A stretch of 11,494 nucleotides of DNA from Euperipatoides rowelli (taxonomy: Eukaryota; Onychophora; Udeonychophora; Euonychophora; Peripatopsidae): assembly GCA_003024985.2 (NCBI GenBank), contig PXIH01S0000163.1; one strand, 5' to 3'. Both the position numbers and the translations under genes were made by a program. The notes below the pieces were generated by a model that did no database searches, had not been told where the DNA came from, and saw nothing but the letters and a program-made list of their open reading frames with translations. Numbering within the stretch: position 1 is the stretch's first letter; each line of letters opens with the position of its first letter. This document shows positions 1 through 7,660 of the stretch, one piece after another.

Positions 1-403
1 GGTTTGTCCAATTAAGTTGAAATTTGAAATTGGTGTTATCATAGAGGTCTAGAATATGTATATAAAAGGTCAAGGTCCTAGGTGGTCACATGGGGTGCTA
101 GGGGGGCCCAAAATGCTCATTTTTTTTAAACTGCTCCAATTAAGTTGAAATTTGAAATTTGTGTAACTAGAGGTCTAGAATATGTATATAAAAGGTCAAG
201 ATCCTAGGTGGTCACATGGTAGTGCTAGGGGGGGGGCCTCAAAAATCTAATTTTTTTAAAATGAAAATAGACTTGCCCATTTTTTGGGGGGATGGGGTGG
301 GGGGAGCAAATTACATGGGAGTGTTTACCATAGTTCCAAACATGACGCAAAATTCTGGGCCGCCCAAAAAATTTAACGTCGATTTTGATGGGTTTAGACT
401 AGT
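1..403 (+). mobile_element. Tandem-core repeat element, possibly Helentron/HINE-like, 5' end outside window
   Basis: Two diverged units with a period of about 128 bp are plain: TCCAATTAAGTTGAAATTTG occurs at 7 and again at 135. Each unit then runs through GGTCTAGAATATGTATATAA, a GTCAAG.TCCTAGGTGGTCACATGG segment, a G-run and a T-run. A third, shorter and diverged unit follows from about 262. It holds G-runs at 286-291, 294-297 and 299-304 and a CAAACATGACGCAAAATT segment that resembles CCAACATGACATAAACTT in the repeat at 5811-6107. The block ends GGGTTTAGACTAGT at 390-403. A CTRR(T) terminus is what Helitron-family elements have, and tandem cores are typical of their non-autonomous HINE/pearl/DINE derivatives. 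That class assignment is my inference. The 216-497 reading frame runs across the repeat and has no protein resemblance I recognise. Confidence 0.5.
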
Positions 404-496
404 TATATATTATCATAATATTTTATTAATTATATATTGTATATATATTTATTGCATGTGTGTGTGTGTGAACGTATACAGTATATACAGAATATA
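404..496. repeat. AT-rich and (TG)n simple sequence
   Basis: TA-alternating stretches (TATATAT blocks near 404-450) lead into GCATGTGTGTGTGTGTG at about 454-470 and more TA-rich sequence. It is an alternating purine-pyrimidine microsatellite directly 3' of the CTAGT end of the preceding repeat. Confidence 0.7.
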
Positions 497-527
497 GTGT
501 ATATGTTAAACAAATATGTGAACTATA

Positions 528-1145
528 GTGATTGAAGCAAATGATATTAGAATTGAAGAGGATACCAATGAAAACCAGATATGCAAAGTTAACAGAAGAA
601 TAAAAATGGTGGGATGGAGTGCTTTTGGAAAATTAAATATTTTAAAAGGAAAACTTTCTTTATGTCTCAAAAGGAAAGTTTTTAATCAATGTGAGCTACC
701 AGTGATGACATCTGGTGCTGAAACTTTGACACTAAATGCAAAGATGATTCATAAACTAAAAACCATTCAAAAAGCATGGTGAGAGGTGTATGATAGGAGT
801 AGGCTAACACGGAGAGTTAGAAATTCGATTGAATGGATTACAGTACAAACACTTTTTTTTTTATATTATTTAAAAAAGTAAAGAATTTATAGTGGAAATG
901 GGAGGGGCTTGTAGCAAGAAGGAAAGATAGGCCCTAATAGATGGACTACACAGTCTACACTCAACAGAATTATCCAAGGGACAAAAAAACAACCTCAAAA
1001 AAGCTCAAATGTCTAATAGGAGGATGAAAAGTATTTGCCAGATCTGGATGAAAGTAATTGGTGAAGATAGAAAAATCATTGAGAAATCTTAGGAAGGCTT
1101 TTTCATTCATCGGTGGATGATGATGGATATTCAATTTATGTTTTC
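528..1145 (+). pseudogene. Decayed 3' end of an RTE-like non-LTR retrotransposon reverse transcriptase
   Basis: The first 255 bp read as the part of the ORF just after the RT catalytic core in RTE-like endonuclease/reverse transcriptases: RRIKMVGWSAFGKL, LSLCLKRKVFNQCELPVMTS, then GAETLTLNAKMIHKL (family form: R.GWAAFGKL ... L.LK.KVFDQCVLPVMTYG.ETWTL). After a stop at 780-782 the similarity goes on in shifting frames: an ER.MIGVGLTRRVRN-like stretch at about 782-830, WKW plus LVARRKD at about 893-930 (family KW.WAGHVARR.DGRW), and WMKVIGEDRK plus EGFFIHRWMMMD at about 1045-1135 (family WMRVAQDR..W...GEAF...W). Several stops and at least two frameshifts, with a T-run near 852-862 between conserved blocks, make it non-functional. 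The 5' endonuclease and RT catalytic YADD region are absent. The clade name is from memory of the family pattern; non-LTR origin is firm, RTE less so. Confidence 0.85.
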
Positions 1146-1958
1146 TAATGAAAAACATAATTTTTTAAGTACCGTAATGGAAAATAATGTACACAATTTC
1201 CAGTTATTTGTTTAAGATGACTAATCTGTAAAAAAAAAAAAAAATTAACATGAACATGAGATGTAGTTTATTAATTTAAATTATGTGACATAACACTGAG
1301 AAAATGTCTATCTTGCATACTACCACTGAGCTACTACAAGATCAGAAGATTGTGTGGTTTCAGGCACACTCCTGTCTAACAGCTGGAGTCAGCTACTAGT
1401 GATGGATAATGCTAATGGTTGTCAGTCACATAATACTGATTGAAATAGTTGTACAATTCTAATGCAAGAAGAAAAAACAATTTCACTTAGAACGAACTGA
1501 AAGCATGTGCCTAACTTTGAATAGACTGTCACTTCATCTATAAAACACCCTGGAATTATTAAGAGATCGATTCTAATCGATATTTAATAATATTGTTTTT
1601 TCCTGATATAAAATTGATTTCCCTGTACATATTATATTTTACAAGTCAATTATAGAAGCTGATAATAAATTTTAATAAATATTTTCAGGCATGTAATAAT
1701 GTAAAGATTTCAAGTTTTTTTTTTTTTTTTTTAAGAAAATTCTCGTAAAACTTGTTTGAAGGAGATAGAAATAATTATTTATATTTTAATGAAAATGAAC
1801 AATCCAGGATAAAAAAAAAATGTTGATTTTTTTTTTTTTTAAATATTTGTAAAAATGAAGAATTTTTACAGAAAAAAAAAGTTGTGCAATACAAGATAGG
1901 AAATGAAATTTCTTTCTTTCACTATTTCATCTAGTGCTGTATGAAATAGGGAAATAAA
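1146..1958. other. Unassigned AT-rich non-coding stretch
   Basis: I see no coding exon. The segment has A/T homopolymers (runs near 1230-1244, 1715-1732 and 1830-1840), a short palindrome-like ATCGATT/AATCGAT at about 1565-1580, a perfect 9-bp-arm hairpin CTATTTCAT/ATGAAATAG at 1922-1949, and the tRNA-like A-box described separately. It is probably intron of the phospholipase C gene, with old unrecognisable repeats. Confidence 0.5.
1310..1342 (-). repeat. tRNA-like A-box fragment, possible SINE relic
   Basis: Read on the minus strand this is ATCTTGTAGTAGCTCAGTGGTAGTATGCAAGAT in two parts: TAGCTCAGTGGTAG fits the pol III A-box consensus TRGCNNAGYNGG, and the ends ATCTTG and CAAGAT are complementary. 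No B-box (GGTTCRANNCC) follows within 60 bp and no cloverleaf can be drawn, so it is not a tRNA gene. It could be a tRNA-derived SINE head that has lost the rest, or chance. Confidence 0.25.
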
Positions 1959-1959
1959 G

Positions 1960-2460
1960 GGTGTTTTGGGGTCCACATCATAACTGATGAATAAATCTGA
2001 AGTATAAGCTTAAAACCCTCTATACATTAAGGAACAGGAAGTAAGCCATCTTGGATTTTCTGGGACCGGCAGTGACCTACTGAACATGACAGGAAGTGGT
2101 ATGTCGGATGTGATGTCATAATCCCGAAGTGTAAGCCTAAAAACCCTCTACACCTTCATGAAAGAGGAACAGGAAGTCAGCCATCTTGGGTAAATGCTGC
2201 TTAATCCAGAGTAGGTGTGGCATCTATCCCATCATGCAACATATGACATCATCATACCTATATGGGCATTCAAAAATCTCCAATAACTAGAAAAACAGGA
2301 ACAAGAAATTTTCCATCTTGGAAAATGTCACTTCCAGTTCTGCCCCAACAGGAAGTGAGAGTGACATAAACCAGAATAATGCATCATAATGTGACATATG
2401 CCCATATATGGGTATAAAAACATTTGAAAATGGAAGTGCCACCATCTTGAAAAGACCCAG
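1960..2460. repeat. Four-unit diverged tandem array, period about 132 bp
   Basis: The core CCATCTTGG recurs at 2046, 2181, 2313 and (CCATCTTGA) 2442, spacings 135, 132 and 129. It is usually preceded by GAACAGGAAGT.AG. Units 1 and 2 also share GAAGT(A/G)TAAGC(T/C)TAAAA(A)CCCTCTA at 1999 and 2126. Units 3 and 4 share a CATCAT...CCTATATGGGCATT / CCCATATATGGG...CATTTGAAAA segment. Units are diverged by substitutions and small indels. No open reading frame runs through the array, so it is repeat DNA rather than a repeat protein. The last unit contains CCATATATGG (2402-2411), a formal SRF/CArG-box match, with no evidence of use. Confidence 0.75.
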
Positions 2461-2759
2461 ATTGATTTAGAACAAAATCTATGTACTAAAAAGTGTTTGA
2501 AAAGAGTTCAAAGGTCAATTCAAAGTAAGCCCATTCACATTCTATTGAGATGAAATTACTGTTTTTAAAATGAACTGTGGTAATTAAATGTAATGTGATT
2601 GTTGTATTTAAAAAAAAAAGTTACGGTATATGTCAACAAATAAACTTGTGTACAAGTTTATTAGTGTTGTAAATCATTACAGTGTGTCTGTCTGTCTGGC
2701 AATTGTCATAGTATACTTTAAAACATTATAAAGAGAATAAAATATAATTTAGACTGGAA
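2461..2759. other. Non-coding spacer with palindrome and (TCTG)n
   Basis: No exon is visible. It contains the palindrome at 2639-2662 and a short GTGTGTCTGTCTGTCTGG tract at 2682-2699. The TCTG tract lies directly before the tandem array at 2760-4095, the same order (TCTG microsatellite then tandem cores) as in the repeat at 5811-6107. Confidence 0.5.
2639..2662. repeat. 24-bp palindrome, mismatch only in the central two bases
   Basis: AATAAACTTGT, GT, ACAAGTTTATT: 11-bp arms are exact reverse complements around a 2-bp centre. Each end carries AATAAA, one on each strand, so either orientation would offer a formal polyadenylation hexamer. Function is unknown; it may be a transposon end relic. 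Confidence 0.7.
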
Positions 2760-4095
2760 AGGAGAAATTGTATGCCAGTATCTCACCTGTTATTTGGTGA
2801 TGCTGATACAAGCATGAATTGAAAGAAAATTTAAAATATTAAAAAAATGTTGAACGATTGAGGTTTTTATTTTATGCCAATATTTCAAATGCTCATTTAG
2901 TAAATAAGGGAAGTGTTATACAAGTATGAATTGAAAGAAAAGTTAAATGAGGAAAATTGAGAATGACAACTGTGAACTGCTCATTAGGTGAAGTTGGAAG
3001 TGTACAAGTGTGAATTGAAAGAAAAGATAAAATGAGGAAAATGGAGAATGGCAGCTATCCATTTCATTCTAATATTTCATATACTCATTTAATGAAGCAT
3101 GGAAGTATTGTACAATCATTAATTGAAAAGGTAAAATGAGGAAATAGAGAATGACAGCTAACTATTTCATTCTAATATTTCATATGCTCGTTTAATGAAG
3201 TGGCGAAGTTTGCACAAACATTAATTGAAAGAAAAGGTAAAATGAGGAAAATAGAGAATTACTGAGTTAACCATTTGATTCAAATATTTTATTTACTCAT
3301 TTAATGAAGCATAGAAATGTACAAGCATGAAAGATAAAGTAAAATGAGGGAAATAGAGAATGACAGCTATCAATTTCATAGGCTTATTTAATGAAGTGGG
3401 AAATGTTGTACAAGCATGAATTGAAAGTAAAAGTAAAATGAGGAAAATAGAGAATGACAGCTATCGATTTCATTCTAATATTTCATAGGCTTATTTAAGC
3501 ATGGAAGTGTTGTAAAAGCATGAATTGAAAGAAAATATAAAATGAGGACAATGGAGAATGACAGTTATCCATTTTATTCTATTTCATTGGCTCATTTAAT
3601 CCAAGCATGGAAGTGTTGTACAAGCATTATTGAAAGAAACGGTAAAATGAGGAAAATAGAGAATTACTGAGCTATCTTTCATTCTAATAATTCATATGCT
3701 CATTTAATGAATCCGGCAAGTGTTCAAGTATGAATTGAAAAAAAAGGTAAAATCAAGAATAACTGACTTTGTATCTCCCATGCTCATATAGTGAATCAGG
3801 AAGTGTTGGAGAATGACAGCTGTCTATTTCATGCCAGTATGTCACATGTTCATTTAATGAAGTATTTAATATTATACAAGCATGAAATTAAAAAAAAAAG
3901 ATTAAATGAGAAGAAATGAGCTGTCCATTTGAATTGCAAGAAAAGAGGAGAATGACTGAGTTGTCCATTTCATGCCAGTATATCATATGCTCATTTACTG
4001 AAGCAGTGAAGTATTATACAAGAATGAATTGAAAGAAAAGGTTAAATGAGAACAATGGAAAATGACAGTTGTCAATGTCATGCCAGTATACCAAT
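2760..4095. repeat. Degenerate minisatellite, about 12 units of about 105 bp
   Basis: The anchor ACAAGCATGAATTGAAAG (with variants) starts near 2808, 2920, 3004, 3112, 3214, 3321, 3410, 3514, 3620, 3724, 3876 and 4018. Typical spacing is 102-112 bp, with short (84, 89) and long (152, 142) units where part of a unit was lost or gained. A full unit then has (A)GGTAAAATGAGGAAAATAG, GAGAATGACAGCT, CATTTCATTCTAATATTTCAT, GCTCATTTAATGAAGCATGG and AAGTGTTGT. Stops occur in all frames, so it is not coding. It fills 1.3 kb of the presumed intron upstream of the first recognised phospholipase C exon. Confidence 0.9.
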
Positions 4096-4870
4096 TCCAA
4101 ACAAATTAGATAAAATAAAAAGAATGCATGGCTCTTAAATATCAAAAAATTTCAAGAATAAATTAGCATTAAGACGCACATGCAAGTTGAGTTGATTGCT
4201 TTGCGCATTGTTTACAATCTGTGTTTGATCGAGCCACGTTTAACATGACATTTACTAAAAATAGCAAAGATCACATTAAAGAAAGTAAACAATGTGTAAA
4301 AACAACACAGCTTATTCCTCACAAATAATAAATAGCATTCATCATTCATAATATATATTTATATGCACATAATGTATTTATAGTAAATAGTATATGCTAC
4401 AGTTTATGTTTGTTGTCTTGTGAAAGTGCTCCATTCCTGGAAAAATGTGTACAATTTGTACAAGACTTGGTGAATATACTTATAGTAGGCTATAGTATAT
4501 ATTTATACATTATGTTTTTCAGTTATTATCTAAAGTGCTATATTGAAATTTATCTAAAATCTCTTATGTATAAAGTTGTTTATAGAGCTAACGGGTATTC
4601 CATTACAAGCAACATGATCTAATATTGTAAACTCAAAGAAATTGGTGCTTCTGCGGAGACATGCAAACATTATTGAGGTTTTTACTGTGTGCTGATGTAC
4701 GCCCCTTCAGAATTACATTGCCGTAAAAACTTGAAGAAATCCCATAATTATAAATAACCTAAACTGTAAATGTTATATACAGTACATGTACCAAATGTGG
4801 TGTTAAACAGTCACTTTATAGTTTGACATCACATAACCATAACACATTTTCTTTGTTTCTATTTATTTAT
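4096..4870. other. Non-coding AT-rich stretch, probable intron
   Basis: I recognise no gene. It has a short inverted pair ATTGTTTAC (about 4206-4214) / GTAAACAAT (about 4286-4294) and TA-rich runs near 4345-4400. An open stretch at 4410-4622 begins with a faintly protein-like segment (APFLEKCVQFVQDL) and then turns into hydrophobic, AT-driven sequence; it is treated under findings, not as a gene. Confidence 0.5.
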
Positions 4871-5247
4871 TATTATTATTTTCTTCTCCATATCCTCCTC
4901 CGTCCCTGCCTCGTCCTCAAACCCCTCCGCCTCTTCCTTCTTGCTCTTCCTCCTCCTTCCTATTTCTCCTTCCTCTTCCTCCTTTTTCCTCTTATTCATT
5001 ATTCCTCTTCCTCCTCCTTTTCCTCTTCTTCCTTTTCCTCATTCTTCCTCCTTCCTCTTCTTCCTTTTCCTCCTTCCTCTTCCTCCTTCCCCTTCATACT
5101 CATTCTTCCTCCTTCCTATTCCTCCTTCTTCCTCTTCCTCCTTTTCCTCATTCTTCCTCTTCCTCCTCCTTCCTCTTCCTCCTCCTTCCTTTTCCTCTTT
5201 CCTTTCTTTCTCTTCCTTTCTTCCTCCTCCTCCTCCTTCTCTCTTCA
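4871..5247. repeat. Long polypyrimidine (TTCCTCC-type) tract
   Basis: About 370 bp consist almost only of C and T on the plus strand, with repeated TTCCTCC/TTCCTCTTCC words and only scattered purines. The minus strand is correspondingly A/G. The apparent long Ser/Pro/Leu/Phe-rich reading frames on the plus strand and the Glu/Arg/Lys/Gly-rich one on the minus strand are by-products of this composition, not genes. It ends about 128 bp before the phospholipase C exon acceptor. Such tracts can form triplex (H-) DNA and can attract pyrimidine-tract-binding proteins in the RNA; whether this one does is inference. Confidence 0.9.
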
Positions 5248-5375
5248 TGTCTGGTTTAGTTATAATTAGTTACTAATTGTTATTGGCCACTGTAGTGCAA
5301 CTTAAATAAAATGCTATAATTTTTTGAAGCTTAATTTTCTCTCTCATGTTAAAATTGTTTATTATGTTTTATTAG

Positions 5376-5429
5376 TTGGATGAAGCTTGGTTTCACTGTA
5401 AATGAAAGGGGCAAAATCCCAGTTCGCAG
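5376..5429 (+). CDS. PLCB4: Phospholipase C beta (PLCB4/NorpA class), internal exon a, start of EF-hand-like region
   Basis: This 54-bp exon follows acceptor TTTTATTAG and ends at donor GTAAGA. It reads (H)WMKLGFTVNERGKIPVR(S): one base completing a codon (CA|T, His in the family), 17 codons, then AG of a split Ser. It matches the stretch of PLC-beta4-type enzymes just after the PH domain where the EF-hand-like domain begins (KHWMKL...NGKIPVRS). The AG left at the donor joins the T that opens the next exon to give Ser, so the frame continues exactly into 9880-9961. The protein is the Gq-stimulated phosphoinositide phospholipase at the plasma membrane, which makes IP3 and diacylglycerol; in flies the NorpA orthologue drives phototransduction. 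The EF-hands of this family are structural rather than strong calcium sites. The exon before this one must end in CA and is not in the window. Confidence 0.9.
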
Positions 5430-5810
5430 GTAAGATTGTTTTGATGGCTTATATTTCATTATTTAATTACTTCGCACTAATAAATCAATGGTGTTACCTA
5501 GAATTTTTCTCTGTAATATATATTTATGACCAATTATATCTGTTATCCAATGGGATACCTCTCTCAACACCCTTTTTGCACTCCCCATCTACAATTTGCT
5601 AGTAACACCGAGAGTGAAATTAAAGTTTTTTAGTCCACTAGGCTACAGGTATTGTGAGGCTCCAGTAATAATTTCACAAAGTGCTATACAATTATACAGT
5701 AGACTACAGTGGGGTTTTTTACATATATTTATTACTACATATATATTATTTTGCTTAAACCCTATTTTATCTAATACAGTATATCTAATATGCAGTAAAA
5801 AGCGGAAAGT

Positions 5811-6107
5811 CAATTTGTTTGTCTGTCTGTTATCATTGAGGAGTCCGGATGTAGCATACTTCCCAACATGACATAAACTTAAAATTTGGCATTAGGGTAG
5901 GTTGCATAGTGTGCTTTTTGATTTTTGGGGATGGGGTATGACCCTGAACTGTTTAGCATACTTCCCAACATGGCACAAACTTGAAATTTGTATGTGGGTA
6001 AATTTCATAATGTAGACTATTGGATTTTTTTTTTTTGGGGGGGGGGGGAGGAAGAACACGGGCTATGCTAGGTCCCATCCCATGCAACGCCGGGTATTTC
6101 AGCTAGT
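5811..6107 (+). mobile_element. Small non-autonomous element with two 102-bp cores, Helentron/HINE-like candidate
   Basis: A GTTTGTCTGTCTGT microsatellite (about 5817-5831) is followed by two diverged core units, AGCATACTTCCCAACATG at 5853 and again at 5955 (period 102). Each runs through AAACTT(A/G)AAATTTG and ends with a T-run followed by a G-run (TTTTTGGGGATGGGG; later about T12 then G12 at 6025-6048). The tail GCAACGCCGGGTATTTCAGCTAGT ends in CTAGT at 6103-6107. A GTCT-type microsatellite, tandem cores and a CTRRT 3' end are the architecture of DINE-1/HINE/pearl elements, which are mobilised in trans by Helentrons. The core resembles the third unit of the block at 1-403 (ATTTTTTGGGG, ATGGGGT, CCAACATGAC words), so both may be copies of one family. 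No coding capacity. Limits are approximate on the 5' side. Confidence 0.5.
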
Positions 6108-6178
6108 AATAGATAATTTAGAATGCCAATACTTTAACATTCACAAATGAAATAACAAAGTTTCCATTTAATCTCCAG

Positions 6179-6292
6179 ATGCCCCACAGCAAGCCAGAGG
6201 CCCCAGGGCTACAGCCTCTAAAGCCCATTCCTCAATACTTCCCTGGTGACCCCCTCCCTGCTTTAATCTTTTCTGGTTTTACTGCCCCATAA
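6179..6292. other. GC-richer patch of unknown origin
   Basis: This stretch stands out from its AT-rich surroundings by runs of CCCC, GGCC and CAGAGGCC. After CTCCAG it can be read from ATG (6179) for 37 codons (MPHSKPEAPGLQPLK...) to TAA at 6290-6292, but I recognise no protein and the composition fits a fragment of an older repeat. It is listed so that a reader knows the composition break is there. Confidence 0.35.
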
Positions 6293-6880
6293 TGCTGTCA
6301 AACTAAACACCAGTGCTGGTAATATTTGGGAAAGATATTTTCTATCATATTATAAAATACATTTTGGCTGAATTGAAATATTCATATTAAAAAAAAAAAA
6401 AAAAAACTATTGATCTATACAGAGTTCTAGGTAGATTTACATTGTATGTTTGTTTAATTAATGGGATTTTGATGTTTTAGTCTTTGCAAGATCTAATGTT
6501 TATTTTCATAGAGCGTCTGAAAGATAAATTCAATTTAAAATGTTGATACTGTTTCTAATATTTCTATCATTTGATATTGTATGAAAATTGCCTCATTATT
6601 CTTATAGATCTATTTTCTTTTCTGATGGAATAAATAATAGGATAGTTTAATAATAGACTTTTTTTCCTCTAGGCGCACATATAAAGTATAAATAGATGTG
6701 GTGTGGTTTTATTTTACCAAATTTGATTAAATATGCTTATAGAATACACTTTTATGTTTTTCAATTTTATTTTATTTTTAATTCTGTTTGATAAGTTTTA
6801 TTGTATTACCGTAATACCAATTCATTAAATGAAGCATTTTTATGAGTATTGTTTATTTTATTTTTATTTTCTAAAATTAC

Positions 6881-6914
6881 AGGATCTTCACCAATTGGTG
6901 TTGTTCCAGATCCT
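6881..6914 (-). repeat. Nested palindrome in the probable 3' tail of the reverse-strand retrotransposon
   Basis: AGGATCT (6881-6887) pairs with AGATCCT (6908-6914), and between them lies the perfect 12-bp palindrome CACCAATTGGTG (6889-6900). On the minus strand it lies downstream of the RT stop codon, past about 200 bp of AT-rich sequence, where a non-LTR element's 3' UTR would end. Hairpins near the 3' end are recognised by the reverse transcriptase of several LINE groups; that role here is inference. Confidence 0.4.
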
Positions 6915-7126
6915 AAGTCTGCTTACAAAGTATTACAATAAATAATAAAGATATACAATAAATAATTATAGTAAATATATAAATAATTCATATATAAAAA
7001 ATAAAAGTATATAATTAAATGATGAAAAACATTTATCTTTTTAGTTTTCTTTCGCTTAGTTGCTGATATATAGTGATCTATGTCAATATGGATTAAACAG
7101 CATAAGGTGCAGATATTTAATATATG

Positions 7127-7615
7127 TCATAGATAATTAGATAGTTTTAATTTAAATTTTTGTAAGTTCGTTTCCCTTTTTAATTCAACTGGGATGTCGT
7201 TCCATAATTTTGATGATTGGTTTTTGAAGGATCTAGCACAAATTTCTGAGGTTCTATTAGTGATATAGAAGTATTTAGAATTAGAGTTTCTAATTCCATA
7301 ATTGTGAATGGAACCTGCTTTAATGAAAAGATTCTTCGTATAATTAGGTGCCAGATTATTTAAAGATTTCCAGGTTAAAATTATAATGAAATATTTTCTT
7401 CTTGACTCAAGATTTTTCCAGTTGAGGGTATTTAAGGCCTCGGTTGCGCTGGACCTACCGGCTCCAAAAATTGAAGAGTTATAATGACACCATTTGAAGT
7501 GGGCTTAATAATAGATTTGTAAAGCTTGAATTTTATGCACAGTTTCATGGATATTGATTAATTGTAATTATTGTAATCTTGTTAGTACATTTAATTTTGG
7601 CAGTGCTTTAGAAAA
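7127..7615 (-). pseudogene. C-terminal reverse-transcriptase ORF relic of a CR1/Jockey-like non-LTR retrotransposon, reverse strand
   Basis: On the minus strand, 7504 down to 7127 is open for 125 codons and closes with TGA (7127-7129). It lacks a Met, so it is easily missed. Order of motifs: (KLYKSIIKP)HFKWCHYNSS at about 7535-7475, ALNTLNWKNLESRRKY, WKSLNNLAPNYTKNLF, GSIHNYGIRNS, ARSFKNQSSKLWNDIPVEL and LQKFKLKLSNYL at the end. These follow the C-terminal pattern of LINE RTs (LYNSLI.PHFDYC ... L.W..L..RR ... NL.P.YL..LF ... H.Y..R ... F...G..LWN.LP..L ... F...L). A 1-bp frameshift near 7501-7503 separates the KLYKSIIKP segment, and the usual LQ.LQNRAAR block between the PHF and L.W motifs seems deleted. 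Upstream only about 100 bp of vague RT-like sequence remains, with stops, and the catalytic core is gone. A 5'-truncated copy, typical of target-primed reverse transcription. Confidence 0.85.
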
Positions 7616-7638
7616 GAAATTCCGAGTCTAACCAACAG

Positions 7639-7660
7639 CACCTAGACTATAGTCTAGGTG
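7639..7660. repeat. Perfect 22-bp palindrome
   Basis: CACCTAGACTA followed directly by TAGTCTAGGTG, exact reverse complements with no spacer. It lies just beyond the truncated 5' edge of the reverse-strand retrotransposon relic. A third GTCTAG occurs at about 7667-7672. Could be a protein-binding dyad or a transposon or insertion junction; I cannot tell which. Confidence 0.85.

Noticed and set aside
216-497. 93-codon open stretch
   Set aside because: It runs from repeat units through G-runs into TA/TG simple sequence; the amino-acid pattern reflects that composition and no family is recognisable.
970-1158. 62-codon open stretch on the minus strand
   Set aside because: It is the antisense of the plus-strand reverse-transcriptase relic, whose sense-strand motifs explain the sequence.
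1310-1342. tRNA gene on the minus strand
   Set aside because: Only the A-box is present; no B-box, no acceptor stem and no anticodon arm can be formed.
2402-2411. CArG box (CCATATATGG) as an SRF enhancer
   Set aside because: A perfect motif match but inside a diverged tandem repeat, with no cluster of other sites or promoter nearby.
2760-4095. CRISPR-like regular repeats
   Set aside because: Units are contiguous degenerate tandem repeats of about 105 bp without unique spacers, in a eukaryotic genome.
4823-5276. Long Ser/Pro/Leu/Phe-rich reading frames on the plus strand and a Glu/Arg/Lys/Gly-rich frame on the minus strand
   Set aside because: They follow directly from the C/T-only composition of the tract at 4871-5247; several frames are open at once and none has a domain, signal or context of a gene.
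5402-5602. 66-codon open stretch starting MKGAKSQFAG
   Set aside because: Wrong frame over the phospholipase C exon (the true frame reads GKIPVR) and it crosses the GTAAGA donor into intron.
5596-5871. 91-codon open stretch
   Set aside because: It spans intron and the start of the 5811-6107 repeat; no protein similarity and the repeat explains its 3' half.
6179-6292. Possible extra coding exon after CTCCAG
   Set aside because: Only 37 codons, ends in a stop, no recognisable protein, and the phospholipase C reading frame already passes over it by joining 5429 to 9880 within one split Ser codon.
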